A stretch of DNA of 64,000 bases from positions 1 through 64,000 of IMG/VR virus record IMGVR_UViG_3300020193_000005. One strand, 5' to 3'. Both the position numbers and the translations under genes were made by a program. Shown here one piece after another: positions 1-9,200 of the stretch; the stretch's first letter is position 1, and each line of letters begins with the position of its first letter. The stretch comes from a virus. The notes beneath the pieces are model-generated. The model was not told the DNA's origin. It made no database searches and worked only from the letters and a program-made list of their open reading frames with translations.

Positions 1-81
1 CGCCACGACCCAGGCTCCCAGCCAGGCCTGCACGAATGTCTTGACCGCTCTTTCTGCGGATTGCTTGAGGTGATTTGTCAT
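1..81 (-). CDS. Probable r1t-type holin, N-terminal fragment
   Basis: Only the first 27 codons are in the window; the gene continues past the left edge. Translating back from the ATG at 81 gives a start followed by ERAVKTFVQAWLGAWVVA. The pattern of a charged ERA-(V/I)-K/R-TF-(V/A)-Q-A segment running into a hydrophobic stretch is what small r1t-family phage holins look like. Such holins accumulate in the cytoplasmic membrane and open it for the endolysin. A purine-rich GGGGAGG lies about 10 bases upstream of the ATG. It follows the baseplate genes, a normal place for lysis genes. The call rests on 27 residues, so another small membrane protein is possible. Confidence 0.55.
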   Translation of the reverse strand, partial: MTNHLKQSAERAVKTFVQAWLGAWVVA

Positions 82-86
82 AGGGT

Positions 87-338
87 TTATACCTCCCCTT
101 CTTCACCATTATCCCGGATTTGCCACTTCCCGCGGGTAATCATGTTCGCCGCGGCGCGCAGGAGCCCGTCCGCCAACCATGGCGTCATTCCGTCCGAGAA
201 CGATATGGCTATGTCTGAGGATTTTCCGTCGACGACCTCGGCGACTACGACGAAGTTGGTGACTATCGCGCTTTCGCCGACGTTGCGCGTCATCTCCTCG
301 AACGACTTGCGCACGAAGGCGTCGAACTCCTCGTTCAT
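87..338 (-). CDS. Hypothetical 83-residue protein between baseplate and lysis genes
   Basis: The frame is open further upstream, but I start it at the ATG at 338, six bases after the preceding gene stops, because codons upstream of it lie antiparallel to the gpI-like gene and look like noise. The protein begins MNEEFDAFVRKSFEEMTR and ends in an acidic NGEEGEV tail. It has an amphipathic N-terminal helix and a short strand-rich middle (SAIVTNFVVVAEVVDG). I do not recognise a family. Position and size would suit a small tail-tip accessory or lysis-associated protein, but this is context only. Confidence 0.6.
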   Translation of the reverse strand: MNEEFDAFVRKSFEEMTRNVGESAIVTNFVVVAEVVDGKSSDIAISFSDGMTPWLADGLLRAAANMITRGKWQIRDNGEEGEV

Positions 339-343
339 CCCGG

Positions 344-1597
344 TCAAGTCAGCTCGTGCGTTATCTTCACGCCGATCGGCCTTGCTCTTTCTATTGCCTC
401 CAGCACGACGGGGGAGGCTTCCCCGACGTCGTCCTCGCTCGCTCCGTACGTCTGTTCCCACGGCGTCCGGACGAGAACCGTGAAGGGACCGTCGTGTTGA
501 AGATCGATCGTGACCTCGCTCGGCTCCATCATCACGCGCTTGACGGAATCCCTCACCGCGGCGACGCTTCCCGCGTTCATCCCGTAGTAGCCGTACTCGG
601 CCTGCCACCTCAGGAAGTCCCTCGTCACCTCCAGCGTTCCCAGCGGCGGATCGTTGACGCCGGTGGTGGAGAATCTTAGGGTGTCCGTCCCGTTGAGGAC
701 GCTTGCGTCCAGGACGAACGGATCGGAGGGATCGAGCGTGGAACTCAGCTTGGCCACCGGTTCGGTCCCCGTGAATTGGGTTAGCCACTTGGCCTCGTTG
801 ATTTCCGTGTTCGACGGCCACACCAGACGACTTAGGGTTTCCGGATCGTTTTCGTTCCTGAACTCCAGCTTCGTTCTGAACCTGTAGGCGAGGAGAGTCT
901 TTATGGCTTTGTCCAAGCCCGTGAAACATACGTCGATGAATCGAGTGAGCGACTCCGTCGGATTGGTTTCGGAATAATCTTCATCCATGACGTGATCGGG
1001 CATGGATACGGACATCTGCAGAGCGGATTGCGAATACCTGAAGTGATCGACGTACCCGTAGATGGCGGGTCCGGCGAAATAAACCGCCGCTCCGGCGATG
1101 TTGGGTTTGAAATTTATTTGCGCCGTCAATCTCGGGGACGACAAGCTTCCTTTGACGACTTTCAAAGGATCGGCTCTGTAGGCCCTCCACGAGGGATTGG
1201 CGAGACCGTTCGCTTCCGGGGCGTCCACGACATCGCGGACGTTGAAAGTCGTTTCCTGTTCGGACGTCCCGGCGGCGACGGTATCGGTGATTTTGACTTC
1301 TATCGTTCCGCCGCCGTCTATTCTGGCGTAAAAAACCAATTCCATGAATTTTTCATGGTCGAAAGTCTCCAGGATGAGTTCGTCGAAAGAAATGGATATA
1401 CCGTTCGGGGTGGCGGGGACTCCGCTAATTTTTATTTGCTTTTTGTCCGGATCGGACGAGAATTCCGAGTCGAAAAACTCCACCGATCCGTATTGTCCGC
1501 TCAGCGCGGAGATGGACCATTTGCCGGTGGATCCGACCGAGTCGAGGTTCGCCCCGGAACCTACGAGTCTATTTACGACGGCTTTTTGCGTCGTCAC
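344..1597 (-). CDS. Baseplate protein, P2 gpI-like (tail protein I family)
   Basis: A 417-residue protein encoded directly after the gpJ-like gene, with its GTG start overlapping the gpJ TGA (GTGA junction). In contractile-tail phages the gene after gpJ is normally gpI, a wedge component joining the baseplate to the fibres. The C-terminal third fits that family: FLRWQAEYGYYGMNAGSVAA followed by a helix (RDSVKRVM) and an alternating strand segment ending VGVKITHELT-like (residues about 320-417). The N-terminal half is strand-rich with no match I know and makes the protein about twice the length of P2 gpI, so it may carry a fused fibre-attachment or carbohydrate-binding domain. Confident as baseplate; less so on exact homology. 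Confidence 0.65.
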   Translation of the reverse strand: MTTQKAVVNRLVGSGANLDSVGSTGKWSISALSGQYGSVEFFDSEFSSDPDKKQIKISGVPATPNGISISFDELILETFDHEKFMELVFYARIDGGGTIEVKITDTVAAGTSEQETTFNVRDVVDAPEANGLANPSWRAYRADPLKVVKGSLSSPRLTAQINFKPNIAGAAVYFAGPAIYGYVDHFRYSQSALQMSVSMPDHVMDEDYSETNPTESLTRFIDVCFTGLDKAIKTLLAYRFRTKLEFRNENDPETLSRLVWPSNTEINEAKWLTQFTGTEPVAKLSSTLDPSDPFVLDASVLNGTDTLRFSTTGVNDPPLGTLEVTRDFLRWQAEYGYYGMNAGSVAAVRDSVKRVMMEPSEVTIDLQHDGPFTVLVRTPWEQTYGASEDDVGEASPVVLEAIERARPIGVKITHELT

Positions 1598-3096
1598 AAG
1601 GTGACCACTTCCACGGTTGCCCTAGGCAGGGTGCCGACGTAAAGCGACGAATACCCGGTTATTTGGGTTCCCACGACGTCCTCGTGTACCAACTTTTGAT
1701 TGCCGAAATTCGCGTCGGGGTACTCCGGTATCTCGGACTCTATGGAGGAAACGAAATTTACGCCGTTGACGTTGGACGCCGCCGCGACTATTTCGTAGAC
1801 GCGTACCTTATCGTTGAAATTCGGCCATTCGTTGGGCGAGACTAGGGTTTCTATTTCGTCTTTCACCTTTTCGCCGACGCTCGAGGCGTTGAAGCCCGGA
1901 GAAACACCGACGGTGATCGTGAAGGACAAATCGTACGTCCACGCGTCCAAAACCTTGAATTTCAAACCGGCCGGAACTTTTTCCGCGAGATCCTCCTCTA
2001 TCTCGGTTCTGACGCTTCGCCCCACGGGTTTCCCGTCTTCGCCGCACACGAACACCGCGAAGAATCCCGGTTCCTGGTTTTGGGAGACGTAGGAAGCGAG
2101 CAACGAATCCAACAACACGACGTCCACTTTCGGTCCGGCCGAAGCGGTATTGGTGACGCCGTCGGTGTAGGTTATCGATCCGGATGGGTTTATCGTCAAC
2201 GAATCGTCGCCCGTGGTGAAGGTTCCGGAGAGAAAGGTGTTCGCGAACGCCGCGTCGCCGTAGAATTGCGGCGTGATGATTCTGTACACGGTTCCCGGAT
2301 ACGCGTTGGCCGAGGCGTAAAAAGCCGACGAAGTGGTTACGTTCGCGGTGGTTCCCGAGTGGGAGCTATTCGAAGAGGCGGAAACCCTGAATTCCGTGGC
2401 GTCCACCAAATCGTAGGCTTTGCATCTCGTGACGTCCGAATAATTCAGCAACACGTAGTTCTCCACCTGGGTGGCGGTGTTGAGCGTCGCGCTCAGCGAT
2501 TGAAGGTAGGTCACGGCTCTGTTGAGAAACTCTTCGTCCGTTTCGCCGTTGACGCCCTGCGTCAATTCGGCGCTGGTTTGTACGGAGAAGACGATCGACG
2601 ACGGTTCGCTGGGAATCAATTGGGTTCCGACCGGCAGGGACGGAAGCGCACCCGATTGCAGGGATTTGAGGTTGGCGGACACCGTCGTGACCCCGGACGA
2701 CGCGGTTACTTCGTTCTCCAAACGAAATACGTAATTTATCGTCTCGATTCCGTCGAAATACGGGTACGAGTACGTGGTGTCGCCGCTTACCGTATCGCCC
2801 GCCGAGAAAAGGGTGAACTGCGCGTTCACGGATCCGAAGGTCGGCTCGTCCCTGACCACGCCCATCACCCTCAAAATTCCCTCCATGAGTCCGTCGGGCA
2901 ACCTGTTGACCGAACCCATCGTTCCCGCTCCGACGTACGCTCCGGCTTGCATGATGGCGTCTTCCAAGGTTCCGGGGCGAGGATCGAATTCGGGGATGGA
3001 CGTTCGCGCGTACTCGAGAGCGTCGCGATAAAGATCGCCCGGTTGAACGTCGAAGTCGGTTAGATCCACGTATTGACTGAAATCGGGGGACGGCAT
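1594..3096 (-). CDS. Baseplate wedge protein, gpJ-like (Baseplate_J family)
   Basis: A 500-residue protein with features of the P2 gpJ / Mu gp47 / T4 gp6 family that forms the ring of the baseplate wedge. The N-terminus (YRDALEYARTSIPEFDPRPGTLEDAIMQAGAYV) is the usual helical start with P.F..R.GT; the diagnostic segment is GVNGETDEEFLNRAVTYLQS near residue 180, followed by a helix and an ARCKAYDL-type strand. It lies between the gp25-like gene (1-base gap) and the gpI-like gene (4-base overlap), the standard W-J-I order. The start is the ATG at 3096. No truncation is apparent. Confidence 0.9.
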   Translation of the reverse strand: MPSPDFSQYVDLTDFDVQPGDLYRDALEYARTSIPEFDPRPGTLEDAIMQAGAYVGAGTMGSVNRLPDGLMEGILRVMGVVRDEPTFGSVNAQFTLFSAGDTVSGDTTYSYPYFDGIETINYVFRLENEVTASSGVTTVSANLKSLQSGALPSLPVGTQLIPSEPSSIVFSVQTSAELTQGVNGETDEEFLNRAVTYLQSLSATLNTATQVENYVLLNYSDVTRCKAYDLVDATEFRVSASSNSSHSGTTANVTTSSAFYASANAYPGTVYRIITPQFYGDAAFANTFLSGTFTTGDDSLTINPSGSITYTDGVTNTASAGPKVDVVLLDSLLASYVSQNQEPGFFAVFVCGEDGKPVGRSVRTEIEEDLAEKVPAGLKFKVLDAWTYDLSFTITVGVSPGFNASSVGEKVKDEIETLVSPNEWPNFNDKVRVYEIVAAASNVNGVNFVSSIESEIPEYPDANFGNQKLVHEDVVGTQITGYSSLYVGTLPRATVEVVTL

Positions 3097-3097
3097 G

Positions 3098-3394
3098 TTA
3101 CACCTCGTACTGCACGTTTATTTTTTTGATTCCTTCTGCCGTCGCTTCGCCCTCGACTATCTCGCCGACGACTATTTCGGGCCAGAAGGATCCGATCGTG
3201 ACCCTAAGACCGGATTGTTTGTTGGATTCGAAAACCGGGTTGGAACAACCGAAGGTCGGTTCCAGCGGTAATTCTCCGTTCTCCGTTCTGATGGCGAAAA
3301 AAATTACTTGATCGTAGAACTCTCTCGTGCCTTCAAAAACTGCGTCGGCCCTTCCGGAGTCTCCGAAGTTGAGGGGTGTCTTTAGGTACGGCAC
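3098..3394 (-). CDS. Baseplate wedge protein, gp25/gpW-like
   Basis: A 98-residue protein matching the small T4 gp25 / P2 gpW fold: an N-terminal PLNFGDSGRADAVFEGTREFYDQVIFFAIRTENGELPLEPTFGC segment in which the first helix is followed by the 'G-E-x-P-L-x-P-x-F-G' turn typical of the family, then a second half with strands (GLRVTIGSFWPEIVVGEIVEG). This protein anchors the wedge that triggers sheath contraction. It starts at GTG 3394 and is followed one base after its stop by gpJ. The length is normal for the family. Confidence 0.85.
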   Translation of the reverse strand: MPYLKTPLNFGDSGRADAVFEGTREFYDQVIFFAIRTENGELPLEPTFGCSNPVFESNKQSGLRVTIGSFWPEIVVGEIVEGEATAEGIKKINVQYEV

Positions 3395-3412
3395 GGTTCA
3401 ATTATCCCATCG

Positions 3413-3859
3413 TTAGTGACTGTGACCGGAAGACGCGTATTGATCGTGTGCGTGGGTCGGCGGGGCGTAGGAGAGCACGTAGCCCGCCGATTTCGCCAGC
3501 AATTTGGCGAGAAGATCGTCGATTTTGTCGTCGACGTACTTCTTGGTGGCCGCGTCCTGCGGGTCGATCGGGTCGTCCAATTGGACGATTCTGTGGTTTA
3601 GGTGGGCGGTTCCGATCACGGACAAACTGGCGGTTCTTCCCTCGACGAATCCAACCATCACCAAATCCCCGACTCTCGGTCTTTTGGTGAACACTTGACA
3701 CGGTCCGAAGTTTTGGTTGGGCGCGAGGGTCGGAACGTTGACGAAAATGCCACCGCTCGCCCTGACGACTTTCCCTATGTGTATTTGATTGGCGCCGAGT
3801 TGCGTCGACGAAGCCTTCGCCGGATTTCTCAGAGCGTATTTGGGTCTTGTCGGCTTCAT
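3413..3859 (-). CDS. Baseplate spike / OB-fold protein (gpV-like) with His-rich tip
   Basis: A 148-residue protein with a small strand-rich domain (residues about 20-85: IHIGKVVRASGGIFVNVPTL, then GPCQVFTKRPRVGDLVMVGFVEG) that reads as the OB-fold of gpV/gp5-type spikes, where VGDxVMVGF is characteristic. It continues with HRIVQLDDPIDPQDAATKKYVDDKI, a trimerisation segment common at fibre and spike ends, and finishes with two H-x-H motifs (HAH, HSH), reminiscent of the metal-binding tip of P2 gpV. The ATG at 3859 has a strong GGAGGAA site. It sits between hub and gp25, as expected. It would be the membrane-piercing needle of the tail. Confidence 0.7.
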   Translation of the reverse strand: MKPTRPKYALRNPAKASSTQLGANQIHIGKVVRASGGIFVNVPTLAPNQNFGPCQVFTKRPRVGDLVMVGFVEGRTASLSVIGTAHLNHRIVQLDDPIDPQDAATKKYVDDKIDDLLAKLLAKSAGYVLSYAPPTHAHDQYASSGHSH

Positions 3860-3860
3860 T

Positions 3861-5405
3861 TTATTCCTCCGGTTTTTGTTGACTTTTCGGTTTTTGCGGC
3901 GTCACGAAACTTACGGTAGCCGGTTCCGAGCCGAACTCGTCGAACGATACGTCGCTGACGAGATATCCGCCGCGGAAATGATCCGGCAGGGAGCTAAGAA
4001 ACACCGTGTGTCCCGGTCTTATCAATTTACCATTCGGGGACATCACGTCGCACGAACCCTCGCCCTCGAGTCCGTCGTTCTCCGACATGCGCACCCGCGG
4101 CCACGTCGTCAACTCGAAAACGCCGTTGTCGGGTATCGTCTCGTACGGGTCGTCGACGCTCGGTACCGGCAGACCGGTCGCCACGTCCAGATCGACGTAG
4201 GCGAACTCCTTTTTGAGAACCCTTTGTTGAGTACGCGCTCCGTTGTTCTCCTGATTCGGATCGTAGCGAAGCTCCAGGTACTTCTGGGTGACTTTGGGAT
4301 CTTTGGGACTAGCCCTCGAGGTCAATCCGAATTTCCAGAGCATCCAGGTCATGCTTCCCCACACCAGGACTCCGTCGACCTCGAAAAACGACACCTGGGT
4401 GTCGCCGGAACTCCTACCGAGCAGGGACCACACGGACTCGTCGGTGGACGAGCCGGAACTTTTGAAAACCGCCTGTTGTTTATTGGATTTTTCCCCGACG
4501 AAGGCGAGACCCTTGGATAGCGCGACCCTTCTGGCGTACTCGTAACCGCTGGTTCCCCCGATGGATTCGGGTTTTTTGTCCCTTCTCAGCTCCTGCACGA
4601 CCTGCGGCTGAAACTGCACGTCCACCTGCGGCGATCCCCCGGAACCGGGTCCGGTCTGTACGCCGCTCACCTCGAAATTCCTACCCCTGTAGGAGAATAC
4701 TCTTCGTAAATCGAAGAACCCGGCGGACGTCAGGGAATAACCGTCGTCCAAAAAGACGGCCGACAGTTCGGTCGATTGATTCATGGAATAGCTAACCGAG
4801 AGCGTGCCCATTCTTTCGTTGATCGAACGTTTGGTTTCCGCGTCGACGCCGACCAGGGAAAAAATGGACGTCACGAATCCCACGTCGGAGGTGTTTGCTC
4901 CCCGGAATTCGTACCTCGAGGAGTCCCGGGCTTCCTCGGTGGCCAGCCTTTCCCTGTCTATCGCCAGTCTCTTGCGCTCGAGTTCGCTGAGTTTTTCGGC
5001 GTAGACGTCGGCCAGATACTTCCTGACGGCGGGAGTGGTCGTCTCCGTCGCGGTTCTGGTTATGTTCCTTTGGGTCGTGAATATCCCGAGGTGGCGACCG
5101 TCCTTGACGTATTGTTGCTCCGCCTCGGCTCCGGTCAGTATTCTCGTTCCGTCGTCGGATACGGTCGGAACCAGAATCATGCATTTTTGCCCGTGGGCAT
5201 CCACCTGGCGCGGACCTATCGTCACCGACAAAAGGGTCGCCCATTCGTAAGTACCCTCCTTGGCGGAGGGATCCAATTTGAACGTTCCCTTCGGCTTCTC
5301 CACCACCTTCACCGCTCGTCTGGCGAGAACGTTTATGTTTCCGTATTCGAGTGGCTCCGGGGCGTCTGGCGGAGTCGGGTAGCCCGAAAAAATTGGAGCA
5401 GGCAC
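3861..5405 (-). CDS. Baseplate hub protein (gpD-like)
   Basis: A 514-residue protein upstream of the spike, starting at GTG 5405. The region from about residue 180 to 400 contains a hub-like layout: strand-rich stretches (FEVSGVQTGPGSGGSPQVDVQFQPQVVQELRRDK) followed by YEYARRVALSKGLAFVGEKSNKQ and a repeat of TDESVWSLLGRSS, which is the helix found in gpD / gp27 hub proteins that bind the tail tube. A charged helix near residues 130-165 (KLSELERKRLAIDRERLATEEAR) is an insertion. Function is assigned from these features plus position between the tape measure side and the spike. I cannot place catalytic residues; no lysozyme domain is evident. Confidence 0.65.
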   Translation of the reverse strand: MPAPIFSGYPTPPDAPEPLEYGNINVLARRAVKVVEKPKGTFKLDPSAKEGTYEWATLLSVTIGPRQVDAHGQKCMILVPTVSDDGTRILTGAEAEQQYVKDGRHLGIFTTQRNITRTATETTTPAVRKYLADVYAEKLSELERKRLAIDRERLATEEARDSSRYEFRGANTSDVGFVTSIFSLVGVDAETKRSINERMGTLSVSYSMNQSTELSAVFLDDGYSLTSAGFFDLRRVFSYRGRNFEVSGVQTGPGSGGSPQVDVQFQPQVVQELRRDKKPESIGGTSGYEYARRVALSKGLAFVGEKSNKQQAVFKSSGSSTDESVWSLLGRSSGDTQVSFFEVDGVLVWGSMTWMLWKFGLTSRASPKDPKVTQKYLELRYDPNQENNGARTQQRVLKKEFAYVDLDVATGLPVPSVDDPYETIPDNGVFELTTWPRVRMSENDGLEGEGSCDVMSPNGKLIRPGHTVFLSSLPDHFRGGYLVSDVSFDEFGSEPATVSFVTPQKPKSQQKPEE

Positions 5406-5417
5406 GATTGTGGTCTA

Positions 5418-6287
5418 CTAATCTGTTTTCCTGATTACGAAGTTTATGACGAAATCCACGAACTCTGACTTGGTAGGGTTTTTTGTGTAAAACTCAGATT
5501 GCTCATACCTAAAGGCCGCACTATAGCCGGAGGGTCCTGAGTTTTTAACGAGTGCGACGGCTCGCGCATCGTCTAAGTCTTGTTTCCTGACGGCGTCGGA
5601 AATTCGCTTTTGATCATCAAGCGAAAGCTCCCACTCCGCCGATAGGGCTAACATTTGATTCTTCAACACAGCTATCGTTCGTGACGCAAATTCGTCGTCT
5701 CCACCTTCTTTACCAGTGGATGAACCGTTCTTTCCCTTGGGCGTTGTGTACGAGAATTTCGGCAGTTTCAGGAATCTCTTGTTTGACGGAAACGAAGCTT
5801 CGACGAGCTGAATACCGCAGTTCGCTTGCGTCGCCTGCATGGACTCGTTGACCTTCGCTATTTCGAAAGAAAACGACTGGATCTGCCACGTGGTTTCCAT
5901 GAGCGCCTTGTGCGCGTCGGAAAATCCCACGATGTCGTCCGACGACGCGAAATCCTGCAACAGGGATATCTGGTCGTCGACCGATGCGATCAGCGAGTCG
6001 TTCGGTACTACGATCATGAACGAAAAATCGAGCTTGTGCAGGGTCGGCGCTACCGAATCGACCAAAGGCATGCTTCTGGGTCGATTCACCTCGCTGTATT
6101 CGACGACCGCGGAATCGTGATTTATGCCGGTTATTCCCATTGGGAAAACGTACGAAAGCGGCTGAGCGTAGCTCGTCGACACCTGGAACATTTTCGGCGT
6201 CTTCAATCTCGTCGAGGCGACCGTATTCGGTCTTCCGTTTATCTCGAACTGCGAGGAAAATCTCTTGGATCTACCTAATTGCGGCAT
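5418..6287 (-). CDS. Tail/baseplate protein next to the tape measure, family unknown
   Basis: A 289-residue protein whose ATG at 6287 lies one base from the tape measure stop, so the two are tightly coupled. It has a strand-rich N-terminal half (STSYAQPLSYVFPMGITGIN..., SFMIVVPNDSLIASVDDQIS) and a region rich in charged linkers (KGKNGSSTGKEGGDDEF). In contractile-tail phages the gene between tape measure and hub usually encodes the LysM-like hub adapter (P2 gpX / T4 gp53). I see no clear LysM motif, so the role is inferred from position only. It could also be a distal tail or tube-initiator protein. Confidence 0.6.
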   Translation of the reverse strand: MPQLGRSKRFSSQFEINGRPNTVASTRLKTPKMFQVSTSYAQPLSYVFPMGITGINHDSAVVEYSEVNRPRSMPLVDSVAPTLHKLDFSFMIVVPNDSLIASVDDQISLLQDFASSDDIVGFSDAHKALMETTWQIQSFSFEIAKVNESMQATQANCGIQLVEASFPSNKRFLKLPKFSYTTPKGKNGSSTGKEGGDDEFASRTIAVLKNQMLALSAEWELSLDDQKRISDAVRKQDLDDARAVALVKNSGPSGYSAAFRYEQSEFYTKNPTKSEFVDFVINFVIRKTD

Positions 6288-6288
6288 G

Positions 6289-9200
6289 TCAATTTCTCTC
6301 TCTCGCGCGTCGCTCGCGCTCCTCTATGGCCGCTACGACATGTCTGGCTATCGCCTTTTCCGACTGTCCCGGCGCCCCGTACACGTTGACGGTCACGGAC
6401 TGATTCACTCCGTTCTGGGCGGACGAGGAAGTGACCGACATCTTCCCCGCCCTGGATCCGTATACGTCCCCGATCGGCGGGACTACGTGCAAATGGCGGG
6501 ACGAAGCCACGCCGTGGAACTCGGCGAACCCTCCCGCCTTGTCGATCATTCGCTGGTATTGCCCGAGATTTTGTCCCGTTAGGTCGTACGCCCTTCCGGC
6601 GGCGTGATCCGAACTCGGCGAGCCGAGATTGTCGAACCTCAGGGAACTGGTTATTTGCCTCTTTCCGGTGAGCATGGAGTTGAAGTAGCTGTGCGCCCTC
6701 ATCGTTCCCGACAGAGCCCTGCTCGTCGGGGTGTCGCCGACCGCCCCCCTTCTCGGGGTCGTCGTGTCCGGGGTTCGAGGATTCATTTGCAATTTGTCGT
6801 CGACGAGCTGCCACTCGTGACCCAGCATCTGCGTCCACCACTCCGGAGCCGTTTCCCAGAACTCGGGTTTGTCTATGCCCAGCATGAATGACCGACCCAT
6901 CTCCTGAGCGAGTTTGTTGAACACATCTGCGTCCGCGCCCTGAATGTTGACCTGCATGACGTCCGTAGACTTCAGCGTGAAGTCGTCTTGATTTAGTAGT
7001 TTCACGAAGGCTGCTCCGGCCCCCTCGAGGTTTTCTATTTTTTTGAAGTTGATTTTACCCGTTGCCGGATCGAGCAACTGCGTGCTCAAAACGTTTAGTA
7101 GGTTATTTTTTGATTCGGACGAATATTGGTCGCTCTTGAATATGTCGGTTAGACCCTTCCGGAACTTCTCGTCGGCGGCGGTGTCTGCGAACAGGAAACC
7201 CGCGTTTACGAGGTTACCCATGACTTGTTGCGTCCCGAGTCGCGCGTACCCGGCGGCGGTTTCGTCCACGACTTGCGTGAGTTTCGCTCCGGCTCCGCTG
7301 GTTACGAGCCCGCTCTGCACGTCCGCGCCGAAGCCGGTTCCTTTCGAAAGTCCCGACAAATAATTCAGATACATGAACGGATTGTTCGGATCGGTGATCG
7401 CGAACAAGGCTTGAGCGGTTCGCGCCACGTCGACGAATTGATCGTAAGTTGCGCCTTTACCGGCATTCCTCATGGCGTTCTCCGAGGACGTGAACGCCGC
7501 GCCGGCTTCCCTGAGGGCGATCGGTTCGTCCAGTAACTTCAATGCGGCGATTTGAACGTCTATCACGGCGGCCCGCATTTCTTCGGCGGTTTTCGTGGTC
7601 GCCTTGCCGAGATCTCGTATCACGTCCGTCAAATCGGCGAAAGGATCCATTATGTTGACTTGTTTTTGCGCGGCGAGAGCCAGAACCTCTTCTCGGGCCA
7701 TGCCGAACAACGTCATTATGTTTTGTACGTTGGTTTGGGCTCTCCCCACTATGGCCGCCTCCGCAAATACGGAATCTGCTATTTCCGTAGTACCCGGTCT
7801 CAACCCGGTCGCGATCGGTTTATTCTTAAGGACCTCTTGTAACTGGGCGGGGGTTGGAACGCCGATGAAATCCACTCCGAGTTGCGCGGGAGTAAAACCC
7901 ATTTCCTCCAATTGCTTGAATCCGGTAATTCGCCCCCGCTTATCCGTCTTGAACATTCTCTGCGCATTTTTGAAAAGATTCTTTGCTCCGACGAGGTCGA
8001 TTAGGTTTCTCTTTTCATCGCCTTTTCCCGTCGTGGCTGGCATACCGGTCGACGGGTCGTAAATTATATTCCCGTTTATATCTGTTTTGTACCCACTACT
8101 GCCAACCATGAAGCTCCCGCCGAGCTGTGTCGTTATGCCCTCGAAATAGCCTTTGAAGGCATTCACGTCGTTCCTCGTATTTTTGTCGAGCCCGGGTATT
8201 CCGCTACTGGGTAACGCACCGGTGGCTATCAGTTTTTTCTCCATTGCCCGTGCGTCGGCGAGCGTCTTTATGGAGCTGACGCCCTGCGGGCCGAATAGAG
8301 GGCTCATTTTGTCCAGCTGTTTCGCCTTGAGACTGGCGTAATTCATGATGTTCGCTTTGCCCGTCTTGGTGAAAACGTTGATCATTTTTCCGGTTTTGAG
8401 GTCGAATTTTTGTGACTTCGTAAACCCCATCATGTCCAGCGCCAATTCCCCCATTTGGGCGTTGACGAAATCCTTCGCCGCGTTCGCCGCTTGTTTTCTT
8501 CTGTTTTCGCCGGCTTTTATCGCTCCGTAAACGGCGCCGCCGATCAACGCGACTCCCTGGATTATGGTGCCTATTACGGCGCCCTTGGGACCGAGAACTC
8601 CCTCGAGCACTTGTTTGATGGGTTTCGCGGCGCTATAACCGGCCAGGGCGCCGCCGAGACTGGCTTTCGTGGTGCTGGTGGAACCCATCAGGCTGATTCC
8701 GGCCATAATCCCCATTCCCGTAGTTCCGAACATGGATCCGATTCCGAGCGCTCTCTCCGCCGCCATCCTGGTGTCAGCGTCGCGTATTTTCGAGGTCACG
8801 CCGCTCGCGAGAATCATGCCTCCCATCATCCCCATCATCGGACTGAAAGATCTTCTTCCGACCGCCTGCGAAGCCTCGCCGAAGCCGCTGGCGCTCGCTC
8901 TTACTCTTTGTCCGCGCACGTGTCTCGCGAACGCCTTATACGAGGCGTCGGATCCTTCCGTATATTTCCCCCTGAGAGCCTTGTCCCTGGCCATGAAGTC
9001 TTTGTAGGCGGTCACCGTCTGTTGTTCCTTGACTGAAAGGTTCTGCTGACCTGCGTTGGATCTGGCCAGAGCTTGTCTTCCCCCGAGCATATTCTTGACG
9101 TCCTGGTAACCCTTGAAGGCCCTATTGCCGCCCATACCCACGCCGTAAACGGCTGCGTTCATTTGCGAATAGGCCGTTTTGTAATTCGAGTCTAGTTCCG

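Noticed and set aside
6420-6450. R-A-G-K-M in the tape measure as a cut motif
   Set aside because: Ala replaces Ser/Thr, no acidic residue precedes it, and it is the only case in the minus-strand proteins.
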